The notes below the pieces were generated by a model. That model was not told the origin of the DNA, did not search any database, and was given only the letters and a program-made list of their open reading frames with translations. Below are positions 35,791-44,142 of a stretch of 64,000 nucleotides of DNA, one piece after another; position 1 is the first letter of the stretch; each line of letters starts with the position of its first letter. A program made the translations under genes and the position numbers. The stretch is taken from contig CAMATZ010000036.1 of the NCBI GenBank assembly GCA_945861275.1, positions 1 through 64,000 of the forward strand, read 5' to 3'. This DNA is from Bordetella parapertussis (GTDB lineage: Bacteria > Pseudomonadota > Gammaproteobacteria > Burkholderiales > SG8-41).

Positions 35791-35857
35791 CGTTAGGGTC
35801 TCGTTTAATGGGCCTGTGTTCGAAATGTAATGCTACCGCGACAGCAAGTGCAGCCGG

Positions 35858-36160
35858 CTACGCGCCTTCAGCCGCATCGGGATTCCACTGCCCACGGCGC
35901 ATGCGCGTGATGGTGATGCCGGCAAACACGCCTTTTTGCGTGAACGGATCGCCATCGGAAAAGGCTTTTGCTTCGGCGCGGCTGTTGACGTTCAACACGA
36001 ACAGGCTGCCGATGGCTGCGGTGCCGTCGTCGTTTTGCGTGGCGCCCGCGAGCACCAGAATTTTTTTCTGGCTGCCTAAATAATCGCGATGCGGTTGCAG
36101 CACGGAATCGCGAATTGCGGCAGTGTTCGGTTTATCTGTGCAAGATACGATCCACAGCAT
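35858..36160 (-). CDS. YciI-like family protein
   Basis: 100 residues with a ferredoxin-like fold: MLWIVSCTDKPNTAAIR, HRDYLGSQKKILVLAGATQ, SLFVLNVNSRAEAKAFSDGDPF and GVFAGITITRMRRGQWN. The His and the DGDPF Asp are the conserved active-site-like residues of YciI/YCII proteins. The ATG at 36160 has AAGGAG upstream. It heads the minus-strand group YciI-DUF35-thiolase-SMP-30-hydrolase. Confidence 0.85.
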   Translation of the reverse strand: MLWIVSCTDKPNTAAIRDSVLQPHRDYLGSQKKILVLAGATQNDDGTAAIGSLFVLNVNSRAEAKAFSDGDPFTQKGVFAGITITRMRRGQWNPDAAEGA

Positions 36161-36384
36161 GGTGGCGCTCCTTGTGATGAGGTGGATGGCGGTTACTGAA
36201 CGCCACACGCTGAATCCTGCGCGCGGCCAGTGTGCATGATAGTGGATTCCGGGTGTTTTTTGGGAGCTAACTAACTAGCTGTTTTCAAACAAATTTTCAC
36301 TATGTGGCCATGGCCGTGCAGGCAACAGTTCTGATTCCGCGTGGCGTGCGCAATAATGCGGATTCATTTTTCCCACAATTTTGA

Positions 36385-37437
36385 GTGTTGACCGTGACGC
36401 AAACTGACAACCGACCTGCCCGCGGCTCCGCCGCTGGTGTTCCCCTCTCGCGCCGCCGCGGGCGCGCGAGCGTTCTGGGTCTCGCGACGCAGGTTTTGCC
36501 ATGGGTATTTGCAAGTGTTCATCAGGCACAAGCACAACCCAATTACCCCACCAAACCTATCCGTCTGATCGTGGCGCAAACCGCCGGCGGCAATTCGGAT
36601 ATGGTCGCGCGCGCCTACGGTGTGCGTCTGGGCGAACGTCTGGGCCAGCAGATCGTGGTGGATAATCGCGGCGGCGGCTCCGGCATTATCGCAACCGAAC
36701 TGGTGGTAAACGCGCAACCCGACGGTTACACGCTGCTACTGTCGCCGACTGCACATGCCATCAACCCCAGCCTGCATGCAAAGTTGCCTTACGACACGCT
36801 GCGCGACGTAAAAGCCATCTCGCTGCTGGGCATCGGTTACAACATCCTGGTGGTCAGCCAGAATCATGCCGCACGTTCGACGCGTGATCTGATTAACGCC
36901 GCCAAGGCGCGGCCGGGTAAAGTCAGCTACGCCTCGTCAGGAACCGCCGGCGCCACGCATCTCACCAGCGAGTTGTTCAGAGTGATGGCGGGCATCGATG
37001 TTTTACACGTGCCGTACAAGGGTGCACCGGCTTCGCTCACCGCACTTGTCGGCGGCGAAATCGATTTCAGTTTCAGCAGCATGGCCAGCACGCTGCCGCT
37101 GGTGCGCGGCGGCAGGCTGCGCGCGCTCGGCGTTTCGTCGCCGCAGCGCTGGCCAACGCTGCCGGAAGTGCCCACCGTCGCGGAGTCGGGCGTGCCCGGC
37201 TATGAAAGCTCAAGCTGGCAGGGACTGTTCGGCCCGGCAAAGATACCGCTGGCGATGGTGAATTTGCTGCATCGCGAAATCAGCGCTATCGCGAAATCCG
37301 CCGACATGCAAAAACGCTTGTCCGCCGAAGGGCTGTTAGCGCAAGGCACTGCGCCCAGCGAGTTTGAAAAGTTCATCGCGACTGAAATTGCAAAGTGGGC
37401 CCGGGTCATCAGGGCGGCGGGTATCAGCGCGCAATGA
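36385..37437 (+). CDS. Bug/TctC family binding protein (5)
   Basis: 350 residues with no ATG start; GTG at 36385, TTG at 36388 and GTG at 36394 all fit. The N-terminus has an arginine cluster (LSRRRGRASVLGLA) before the hydrophobic part, loosely like a Tat signal, ending QAQAQ. Motifs: YPTKPIRLIVAQTAGGNSD, VVDNRGGGSGIIATEL, HVPYKGAPASLTALVGG, WARVIRAAGIS. It converges on the small-RNA gene downstream. Confidence 0.87.
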   Translation: MLTVTQTDNRPARGSAAGVPLSRRRGRASVLGLATQVLPWVFASVHQAQAQPNYPTKPIRLIVAQTAGGNSDMVARAYGVRLGERLGQQIVVDNRGGGSGIIATELVVNAQPDGYTLLLSPTAHAINPSLHAKLPYDTLRDVKAISLLGIGYNILVVSQNHAARSTRDLINAAKARPGKVSYASSGTAGATHLTSELFRVMAGIDVLHVPYKGAPASLTALVGGEIDFSFSSMASTLPLVRGGRLRALGVSSPQRWPTLPEVPTVAESGVPGYESSSWQGLFGPAKIPLAMVNLLHREISAIAKSADMQKRLSAEGLLAQGTAPSEFEKFIATEIAKWARVIRAAGISAQ

Positions 37438-37463
37438 GGGGTGTATAACGCGCGCCCTGAAAA

Positions 37464-37497
37464 CAAATGCCCCGTGGACGACGCCACAGGGCATTTG
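37464..37497 (-). terminator. Rho-independent terminator of the small RNA
   Basis: A 14-position stem with one mismatch (AAATGCCC and GGGCATTT at the base, GTGG and CCAC at the top) and a six-base loop. On the minus strand it is followed by TTTTC; on the plus strand no T run follows, so it serves the minus-strand RNA. Confidence 0.75.
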
Positions 37498-37517
37498 CCA
37501 CTACCAGACACGCCAGC

Positions 37518-37610
37518 CTATTGGATGACGAACTGTCCTTCTGTGCGGGTTGATCCGCAGTTCGAGTTCGGTGCACCATCCAGCAGGGTCGTGCCTATTC
37601 GGTCTCTCAC
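37518..37610 (-). CDS. Candidate 30-residue microprotein inside the small RNA
   Basis: A GTG start at 37610 lies 7 nt after AGGAGG, the optimal spacing. The peptide begins MRDRIGTTLLDGAPNSNC and ends GQFVIQ, then TAG. It has no hydrophobic core and I do not recognise it. If the RNA acts by binding ribosomes, the frame may be incidental; codon-level conservation in relatives would decide. Confidence 0.45.
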   Translation of the reverse strand: MRDRIGTTLLDGAPNSNCGSTRTEGQFVIQ

Positions 37611-37642
37611 GGGATCACCTCCTTTCAACGTTGCGGGACTTT

Positions 37643-37672
37643 AGTGTAGCAGTTGCGCCACGCTGCGCGCAA
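37643..37672 (-). promoter_or_regulatory. Sigma-70-like promoter of the small RNA
   Basis: On the minus strand TTGCGC (37667-37672), 18 nt, TACACT (37643-37648). Start of transcription is expected near 37636, about 11 nt before the 14-mer ribosome site. Confidence 0.5.
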
Positions 37673-37803
37673 ATGGTGCTTTCGGGTGTTACTGTTTCCC
37701 GCCGCGGGCGAAGCGCGCTATAGTGCGGCCGCACGTCGGCTGGCGGGTCAACCGAGATCCGGCCCGGATAAGTTTATTCGTCGTAAAACGCTTGGAGGAT
37801 GCA

Positions 37804-38487
37804 ATGAAAAGGCTGACTGTTATCAAGAGTGTGGCCATGACTATCGGCGCGCTGGCACTGGGCGCGGGGGGTGGTGTTTACTCACAACAAGCGGCGCAAT
37901 CACCGGCGCCTGAAATGTCATTTTTCATCAGCAGCGCGGGTTCCGGCAAAGGCGCGGATCTCGGCGGCCTCGCGGGTGCTGATCGGCATTGCCAGTCGCT
38001 GGCGACGGCGGCCGGCGCGGGCAAGCGCACCTGGCGCGCGTATCTGAGCGCCACCGGCAGCGGCGGCACGCCAACGGTCAACGCGCGTGACCGCGTCGGA
38101 AAAGGCCCGTGGTACAGTTCTGAAGGCAGGCTTATCGCGCGCAATGTCGATGAACTGCACACTGTTAACAACATCAACCGGCTGGTGGCGAAAGACGAGA
38201 AAGGAAAAACGGTCAATGGCCGCGGTGATACGCCCAACCGTCACGATGTCCTCACCGGCGCCATGCCGGACGGCAGAGCCTCCACCGCCAAGGAAGACAC
38301 TACCTGCGGCAACTGGACCAAGAGCGGCGCCGGCGCGGCGCTGGTCGGACATCACGATCGTGCCGGACTGCGCGATGACGAACCTTCACGCTCTTGGAAT
38401 TCCTCGCATCCGTCACGCGGTTGCAGTCAGGAAAACCTGGTGAGTTCGGGCGGCGCGGGATTGATTTACTGTTTTGCGGTTAACTAA
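37804..38487 (+). CDS. Exported lectin/endostatin-like domain protein (DUF1554-like)
   Basis: 227 residues from the ATG at 37804, which has GGAGG upstream. A signal peptide of about 28 residues ends near VYSQQ. The mature part has SAGSGKGADLGGLAGADRHC, then RTWRAYLSATGSGG and RDRVGKGPWYSSEGR, and a C-terminal CSQENLVSSGGAGLIYCF with paired Cys. This resembles secreted collagen NC10/lectin-like domains found in DUF1554 proteins, by eye only. TATAGT at 37719 could be its -10 box. Confidence 0.6.
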   Translation: MKRLTVIKSVAMTIGALALGAGGGVYSQQAAQSPAPEMSFFISSAGSGKGADLGGLAGADRHCQSLATAAGAGKRTWRAYLSATGSGGTPTVNARDRVGKGPWYSSEGRLIARNVDELHTVNNINRLVAKDEKGKTVNGRGDTPNRHDVLTGAMPDGRASTAKEDTTCGNWTKSGAGAALVGHHDRAGLRDDEPSRSWNSSHPSRGCSQENLVSSGGAGLIYCFAVN

Positions 38488-38527
38488 GCTGCGGCGCGTT
38501 CGCCCACCACTTGCGGGCCGCTAGCGC

Positions 38528-39073
38528 ATGGCCCTCAAGGCAACCATTTTCAAGGCGACCGTGCAGATTTCCGACACGGACCGCCACTACTACCAAAGCC
38601 ACGCGCTGACGCTGGCGCGGCATCCGTCCGAAACCGACGAGCGCATGATGATGCGGCTGCTGGCGTTTGCGCTGCATGCGCATGAAGCGCTGCTGTTCGG
38701 CAAGGGTTTGAGCACCGACGACGAACCCGATCTGTGGCGCAAGGATTTAACCGGCGCCATCGAACTCTGGATCGACGTCGGCCAGCCCGATGAAAAGCGT
38801 TTGCGCAAAGCCTGCGGCCGTGCTTCACAGGTGGTGGTTTACAGCTTTGGCCGAGCGGGCGCCGCGATGTGGCGCGAACAAATCGCGCCGACGCTGGCAC
38901 GCACGCGCAATCTCGCCATACGACAAATCCCTGCCGCAGCCAGTCTGGCGATGGCCCGGCTCGCGCAACGCAGCATGGACCTGAGCTACACCGTGCAAGA
39001 AGGCCAGGTGTGGGTGGCTGATGCGAAAGACACTGTCCAAGTGGGGATCGAGTTGATGGAACGTGAAGGGTGA
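38528..39073 (+). CDS. yaeQ: YaeQ family protein
   Basis: 181 residues matching the YaeQ family: ALKATIFKATVQISDTDRHYY, LTLARHPSETDERMMMRLLAFALHA, and GQPDEKRLRKACGRA. YaeQ has a PD-(D/E)XK nuclease-like fold; its cellular role is uncertain. It is immediately followed by the DUF3301 gene without a gap. Confidence 0.92.
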   Translation: MALKATIFKATVQISDTDRHYYQSHALTLARHPSETDERMMMRLLAFALHAHEALLFGKGLSTDDEPDLWRKDLTGAIELWIDVGQPDEKRLRKACGRASQVVVYSFGRAGAAMWREQIAPTLARTRNLAIRQIPAAASLAMARLAQRSMDLSYTVQEGQVWVADAKDTVQVGIELMEREG

Positions 39074-39388
39074 ATGGAACTCGGCGCCCTCGCCCTACTC
39101 ACAGCACTGGGCTGGCTCTGGTACGACAGCCTGAACGTGCGTGAAATCGCTGTGCGCGCCGCGCGCGAAGCGTGCCGGGCGGAAGATCTGTTGTTTCTCG
39201 ACGACACCGTCGGCATTGCCAGTCTCAAACTCGCGCGAGACAGCGAAGGCCACCTGCAGTTGCAACGCGCGTATGATTTTGAATTCAGTGATACTGGAAA
39301 CAACCGTTTGCGTGGCAGTGTGGTGATGCTGGGGAAACGCGTGGCACTGCTCAATGTCGGGCTTCGGCTGGGGCCGACTCAGAACTAG
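39074..39388 (+). CDS. DUF3301 family membrane-anchored protein
   Basis: 104 residues: one N-terminal membrane segment (LGALALLTALGWLWYDSL), then a soluble domain with ARREACRAEDLLFLDDTVGI-like residues and LQLQRAYDFEFSDTG, which identify DUF3301. Function unknown. Its ATG directly follows the yaeQ stop, so translation is coupled. Confidence 0.88.
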   Translation: MELGALALLTALGWLWYDSLNVREIAVRAAREACRAEDLLFLDDTVGIASLKLARDSEGHLQLQRAYDFEFSDTGNNRLRGSVVMLGKRVALLNVGLRLGPTQN

Positions 39389-39474
39389 GTTTATATTCAG
39401 CGCAATCGTGTAAACTATTGTTTCAATTGCATAATTTACAACCCCACCTTGGCTGATACACGTTTGGGTAGAGC

Positions 39475-40323
39475 ATGAGCGCCACTTTTGACGGCTATCG
39501 TCCACGGCGAGACGGCGTCAACATTCCTGCTATCGCGATTTGGATCGCGCTGTCGCTGCTCGCACATGTGGCGCTGCTGCTGTGGATGCCGCGCATGAAA
39601 AAGCCCAGCACCGAGGAGCCGGTACCGCCACCCCTTACGGCGTATCTGCGCCAGTTGCCACAGGTGGTGATGCCGCCTGCCGCGCGCCCGCCACGCGCAG
39701 CACCGGTTCCGCCGCAAGCGCCAAAAGCAAAACCGCCCGCTCCCGCCATAGCGCTGTCGAAACCAGTACCGCCCGCGTTCACCGTGCCCACACCGGAACC
39801 CGCGCCGCCCAAGCCAACACCGCAACTCACGACACCGCCGCCGCCGCAGGCAGATTTGTCGGCATATATCGCGGCACAAAAACGCGCGCGCGGCGTACTT
39901 GCTGAAGGCGCCCCGTCAGCGGAAGTCGAAAGCGCCAACCGCGGTGCGTTGAGCAGCGCGGCGCTCAGGCAAGCGCCGACAATCAGGTTTGGGGACAAGC
40001 CACCCACCCCCAGCGGCGGCGTGTTTCAGATACGGCGCCGGGGTTACGACTACGCGGAGTTCATGTTTTACGGCTGGAACCAGAATTTTGGCCGCGCAGT
40101 CCCGCAGTTAATCGAAGTACGCAAGGGGGAGAACAGCGACATCGACATAGCGGTCATTCGCAAAATCATTGAAATCATCCGCGACTACGAACGCGGCGAC
40201 TTTACCTGGAATTCGAAACGCACCGGAAAAAATCTGATCCTGTCAGCGCGCGCGCGTGACAATTCGGGCCTTGAAGAATTCATGATGCACGAGTTCTACG
40301 AAGAGCTGCACCGCTACCGCTGA
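39475..40323 (+). CDS. TonB-like proline-rich inner-membrane protein of unknown function
   Basis: 282 residues: a cytoplasmic N-terminus, one membrane segment at about residues 20-37 (AIAIWIALSLLAHVALLLW), a Pro/Ala/Lys-rich periplasmic spacer (about 45-125), and a C-terminal domain (about 165-282) with YDYAEFMFYGWNQNFGR and IRKIIEIIRDYERGDFTW. The layout is that of TonB or TolA, but I do not recognise the C-terminal domain as TonB_C. No ExbB/ExbD genes are near. Confidence 0.7.
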   Translation: MSATFDGYRPRRDGVNIPAIAIWIALSLLAHVALLLWMPRMKKPSTEEPVPPPLTAYLRQLPQVVMPPAARPPRAAPVPPQAPKAKPPAPAIALSKPVPPAFTVPTPEPAPPKPTPQLTTPPPPQADLSAYIAAQKRARGVLAEGAPSAEVESANRGALSSAALRQAPTIRFGDKPPTPSGGVFQIRRRGYDYAEFMFYGWNQNFGRAVPQLIEVRKGENSDIDIAVIRKIIEIIRDYERGDFTWNSKRTGKNLILSARARDNSGLEEFMMHEFYEELHRYR

Positions 40324-40379
40324 ACATTACGCCACTACAAATGCGCCCGCCCTCGTGCCTGCGAGAGCGGGCGCAGCAA

Positions 40380-42044
40380 TTAATCCGGCATCAGTGCAAA
40401 CGTCCACGCCGAACCGCCGGTGGGAACAAGCGCGCCCGCCGCGCGGTTGGGGTTGCTGCCGCCGCGTCCGGACAACACCGTTACGTACTGCACGCCTTTA
40501 TGCGTGTAAGTGATCGGCGGCGCGTTGACGCTGGAGCCGGTCTTGAACTGCCATAACTGTTTGCCCGTGTCCTGATCGAGCGCGATGAACTCGCCGGTGA
40601 GCTTGCCGGTAAACACCAAACCGCCATCGGTCGTCAGCAGGCCCGCCGAACTTGCAAGCTCATGCAACGGCATCTTCCAGGCGATCTTGCCGGTGAGCGG
40701 ATTCATCGCGATGTGATATCCCGCCGGTTTCGGAAATTTGGAACTGGTCTCGATGCCGGTGTAACCCGCGCCAACCTGCAGCTTCACATCCACGAATTTC
40801 ATCACCCGCACCAATTCCCACGAATTCAGGTACACCAGTCCGGTCTTCGGATTGTAGGACGACAAGGTGGCGTTGGTGCCGAGCCGCGGATTCAAATCGA
40901 TGGTCTCGCCCTTGATCGCGCGATCCAATAGGTCGGTGAGCACCGGCCGGCCGGTTTTGAGATCGATATACCTGGCCCAATTCTGATTGGTGTACGGATG
41001 CGCGGCAATGAGCTTGCCGTCGGTGCGGTCGATCACATACACAAAGCCGTTTTTGTTGACGTTGAGCAGCACTTTGCGCGGCTTGCCCTCGACCTGGATG
41101 TCGGCAATGATGTTCTCGGCGGTGCCGTCAAAATCAAAACTGTCGTTCGGCAGGAATTGATAGTGCCAAACCATCTCGCCGGTCTTGGGCCGGATCGCCA
41201 GCACGCTCGCCGCAAACAGACTATCCATGCCCGCACGATATTTCGGGTTGTACGGCTCGGCGTTGCCGGTGCCGATGTAGAACAGATCGAGTTGCGGATC
41301 GTACGAGCCTGGCTGCCAGGTCGCACCGCCGCCGTATTTCCATGCATCCGGCAGGGTGTCGTTCGGCCAGGTCTCGGATCCTTTTTCCCCCGGCGCAGGT
41401 ATCGTCCACGTGCGCCACAGGCGCTTGCCGGTGTCCGGGTCGTAGCCATCGAGAAAACCGCGTGCCGTGCGGTCGCCGCCCGCCATGCCCGAAATCAGCA
41501 CGCCATTGACGATCATCGGCTGCACCACGCCGATGAAACTTTCTTTCCACTCGGCGAACTTCGTTTTCCAGATTTCCTTGCCGGTTTTCATATCCAGCGC
41601 CAGCACATGCCCGTCTACGGTCTGACGGAACAACTTGCCGTCATAGATCGTGGCCGCACCGCGCAAAAAGGCGCCCGCGCTGCCGACCCGCAGCACGGCG
41701 CGGTCATATTGCACCGGCGTGCGCCAGATTTGATTGCCGGTGGCGACATCAATGGCGAATGTCCAGTTGCCGTTCACCACGTACATCACGCCGTTGTAAA
41801 TCGTCGGCTGCGACAGCTCGCCCATGTCGTTGGCGAGGCTGAAATGCCACACCGGCACCAGACGCTTGATGTTGGATTTGTTAATTTGCCTGAGCGGACT
41901 AAACATCTTCAAGTCATAGCCCATGCCGAGGGTCAGCACGTTTTCCGCGTTTTTACCGTGGTTGACGAGTTCTTCCGCGGTTTGGGCAACACTCAATCCA
42001 CAGCACGCGCTTAACAGCAATCCTGCCACTAGTATTTTCATCAT
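40380..42044 (-). CDS. PQQ-dependent (quinoprotein) alcohol dehydrogenase, copy 2
   Basis: 554-residue periplasmic eight-bladed propeller dehydrogenase with a signal peptide ending GLSVAQ. Blade motifs such as TGNQIWRTP, TGKEIWKT, DTGKRLWRTW and TGKQLWQFKTG repeat through the protein. Asn261 and Asp304 correspond to the PQQ/metal ligand and the catalytic Asp, and Asp306 completes a DFD motif as in lanthanide-dependent XoxF-type enzymes. The metal-ligand Glu of methanol dehydrogenase appears as Asp191, and the vicinal Cys-Cys pair is absent. It is the last gene of the three-gene operon. Confidence 0.88.
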   Translation of the reverse strand: MMKILVAGLLLSACCGLSVAQTAEELVNHGKNAENVLTLGMGYDLKMFSPLRQINKSNIKRLVPVWHFSLANDMGELSQPTIYNGVMYVVNGNWTFAIDVATGNQIWRTPVQYDRAVLRVGSAGAFLRGAATIYDGKLFRQTVDGHVLALDMKTGKEIWKTKFAEWKESFIGVVQPMIVNGVLISGMAGGDRTARGFLDGYDPDTGKRLWRTWTIPAPGEKGSETWPNDTLPDAWKYGGGATWQPGSYDPQLDLFYIGTGNAEPYNPKYRAGMDSLFAASVLAIRPKTGEMVWHYQFLPNDSFDFDGTAENIIADIQVEGKPRKVLLNVNKNGFVYVIDRTDGKLIAAHPYTNQNWARYIDLKTGRPVLTDLLDRAIKGETIDLNPRLGTNATLSSYNPKTGLVYLNSWELVRVMKFVDVKLQVGAGYTGIETSSKFPKPAGYHIAMNPLTGKIAWKMPLHELASSAGLLTTDGGLVFTGKLTGEFIALDQDTGKQLWQFKTGSSVNAPPITYTHKGVQYVTVLSGRGGSNPNRAAGALVPTGGSAWTFALMPD

Positions 42045-42068
42045 CGTTCTCCCTTGGGTAATTCCGAT

Positions 42069-42383
42069 TTACTTTTCTCCAGCCAAAAAATACGCCCACA
42101 ACGCCTCGACATCCGCGGGCTTTAACACGTCGCCCCACGGCGGCATGCTGTTCTTGCCGAGCGTCACCGACTGAATAAACCGCTGCCGGTCGTCCTTCGG
42201 TATCGTCGCCAGATCGAGCGCCCATTCCGGATTTTTCATGCGGTTGCCGTGGCAGGTTGCACAGTTGGTGGCGTAGATTTCCGCGCCCGCTTTGATTTGC
42301 TCTGGTGTGACCGGCGTGTTCTGCGCCAGCGCGCTCGCGCAAGCCAGCAGCATCCAACAGAACATTTTCTTTATCGCCGTCAT
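42069..42383 (-). CDS. Cytochrome c, single haem, exported
   Basis: 104 residues with a signal peptide (to ASALAQ), haem-binding CATCH at about residue 40 and a distal Met ligand in NSMPPWGDVL. It is a class I c-type cytochrome and the obvious electron acceptor for the two quinoproteins that flank it on the same strand. Confidence 0.9.
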   Translation of the reverse strand: MTAIKKMFCWMLLACASALAQNTPVTPEQIKAGAEIYATNCATCHGNRMKNPEWALDLATIPKDDRQRFIQSVTLGKNSMPPWGDVLKPADVEALWAYFLAGEK

Positions 42384-42390
42384 CGTCTGT

Positions 42391-44058
42391 TTAGTCCTGC
42401 ATTATCGCGAACGTCCACACCGAACCACCTGCGGGCACCTTATTTCTGGTGTATCGCGCCGCGGAACTGCCGCCGCTCCCGGATAGCACCGTCACATATT
42501 GCACGCCCTTGTGCGTATAGGTGATCGGCGGCGCGTTGACGCTCGAGCCTGTTTTGAACTGCCACAGCTGCTTGCCGTTATCCATGTCGAGCGCGATCAT
42601 TTCGCCAGTCAGCTTGCCGGTGAACAGCAAGCCGCCGTCGGTCGCCAGCATGCCGGCCGAGCTTGGCATATCCATCAGCGGCGTTTCCCACACCACTTTG
42701 CCGGTCAGCGGCTCTATCGCGCGGTGATGGCCGACCGGCTCGCCCTTGGGCGTCATCGCCGTCGATTCGATGCCGGTGGATCCCGCGCCGAGCACAAATT
42801 TGAAATCCACGAATTTCATCACGCGTGCGAGATTCCAGGTATTGGCGTAGATCAGATTGGTTTTCGGATTGAACGCGATCAGGGTGGCGTTGGTGCCGCG
42901 CGAGGGAAATACATCGACCATTTCACCGGCAATCGCGCGATCCAATAGATTCGTCAGCACCGGACGGCCGGTCTGCATGTCGATGTGCGTTGCCCAGTTC
43001 ACCTTCACATAGGGATTGGCCGCGATCAGCTTGCCGTTGGTGCGATCCACCACATACAGGAAGCCGCCCTTGTGCGCGCTGATCAGCACTTTGCGCATCT
43101 GCCCTTCAACACGCAGATCCGCCATCATCCATTCCGCATTGGCGTCGAAGTCGAAGCTGTCGTTGGGGATCGTTTGGTAGTACCAGACGATCTCACCGGT
43201 CTTGGGGCGGATGGCCAGAACGCAGGTGGTACACAGACTGTCCATGCCATCGCGGTACTTGGGGTTGTACGGCTCCGCGTTGCCGGTGCCGATGAACAGC
43301 AGGTCAAGTTGTGGATCGTATGAGGCGGACTGCCAGGTCGCACCGCCACCATGCTTCCATGCATCGGGCCAGGTGGCGTGCGGCCAGGTTTCCGAGCCTT
43401 TTTCGCCCGGCGCGGGGATGGTGTAAGTGCGCCACAGCCGCTTGCCGGTATGGGGGTCGTAGCCTTCGATAAAGCCGCGCGTGGTGCTGTCGCCGCCGCC
43501 CATGCCGGACACCAGCACGCCGTTGTAGATGTTCGGCGCCACCACCCCTTTGTAGCCTTCATTGAAATCGGCGTATTTCTGGCGCCAGATTTCCTTGCCG
43601 GTTTTCATGTCAAGCGCGATCACATGTGCGTCGAGCGTCTGGCGAAACAGTTTGCCTTCGTAAATCGTCGCCGCGCCGCGCATGATCGCGCCCGCACTCG
43701 CTACCCGCAGCGCGCCGCGGTCAAAGTTCACCGGCGTGCGCCAGATCTGCCGCCCGGTGGCTACATCAATGGCGAACGTCCATTCGCCATTCACCACGTA
43801 CATCACCCCGTTATAGACCGTGGGCTGTGACAGTTCGCCATGATTGTTGGCAAGGCTGAAGTTCCACACCGGCACCAGACGCCTGACGTTGGATTTGTTG
43901 ATCTGTTTGAGCGGGCTCCACATCTTCAGGTCGTAGCCCATGCCGAAGTTCAGCACCTGCTCCGGATTTTTGCCGTTGTTGATCAACTCGTCAGCGGTTT
44001 GCGCCCACGTCATGGCACAAGCGCACGACAGCAATGCTGCGGCCAGTAACTGCTTCAT
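42391..44058 (-). CDS. PQQ-dependent (quinoprotein) alcohol dehydrogenase, copy 1
   Basis: 555 residues, clearly paralogous to the downstream copy (same length, blade motifs and C-terminus VLSGSGGS versus VLSGRGGS). It has a signal peptide ending CAMTWAQ. Catalytic Asp303 with Asp305 gives a DFD lanthanide-type motif; Asn260 is kept and Asp190 replaces the usual Glu. No vicinal disulfide is seen. It is the first gene of the operon, 7 nt ahead of the cytochrome. Substrate unknown; an alcohol or aldehyde oxidised in the periplasm. Confidence 0.9.
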   Translation of the reverse strand: MKQLLAAALLSCACAMTWAQTADELINNGKNPEQVLNFGMGYDLKMWSPLKQINKSNVRRLVPVWNFSLANNHGELSQPTVYNGVMYVVNGEWTFAIDVATGRQIWRTPVNFDRGALRVASAGAIMRGAATIYEGKLFRQTLDAHVIALDMKTGKEIWRQKYADFNEGYKGVVAPNIYNGVLVSGMGGGDSTTRGFIEGYDPHTGKRLWRTYTIPAPGEKGSETWPHATWPDAWKHGGGATWQSASYDPQLDLLFIGTGNAEPYNPKYRDGMDSLCTTCVLAIRPKTGEIVWYYQTIPNDSFDFDANAEWMMADLRVEGQMRKVLISAHKGGFLYVVDRTNGKLIAANPYVKVNWATHIDMQTGRPVLTNLLDRAIAGEMVDVFPSRGTNATLIAFNPKTNLIYANTWNLARVMKFVDFKFVLGAGSTGIESTAMTPKGEPVGHHRAIEPLTGKVVWETPLMDMPSSAGMLATDGGLLFTGKLTGEMIALDMDNGKQLWQFKTGSSVNAPPITYTHKGVQYVTVLSGSGGSSAARYTRNKVPAGGSVWTFAIMQD

Positions 44059-44142
44059 GGTCTCCCCCTTCGTTAAATAGTAGCGATGGTGCAGATGGCG
44101 TTTCTCAACAACCTGACTTTATACCGTGCGCCCGCAATCCGC

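Larger units (their letters stand above)
37458..37636 (-). ncRNA. Compact minus-strand RNA gene with perfect Shine-Dalgarno sequence (possible Betaproteobacteria toxic small RNA)
   Basis: A free-standing unit of about 180 nt: sigma-70-like promoter at 37643-37672, the 14-mer AAAGGAGGTGATCC (37612-37625), which is fully complementary to the 3' end of 16S rRNA, a 30-codon frame, and a terminator hairpin with T run. From memory, Rfam has a family called Betaproteobacteria toxic small RNA, known from clones toxic to E. coli and noted for a perfect ribosome-binding sequence. This locus fits that description, but I have not been able to compare sequences. It could equally be a strongly translated microprotein gene. 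Confidence 0.6.

Noticed and set aside
37612-37625. On the + strand this equals the 3' end of 16S rRNA, so an rRNA fragment was considered.
   Set aside because: Only 14 nt match and no other 16S sequence is present; it is better explained as a ribosome-binding sequence on the minus strand.
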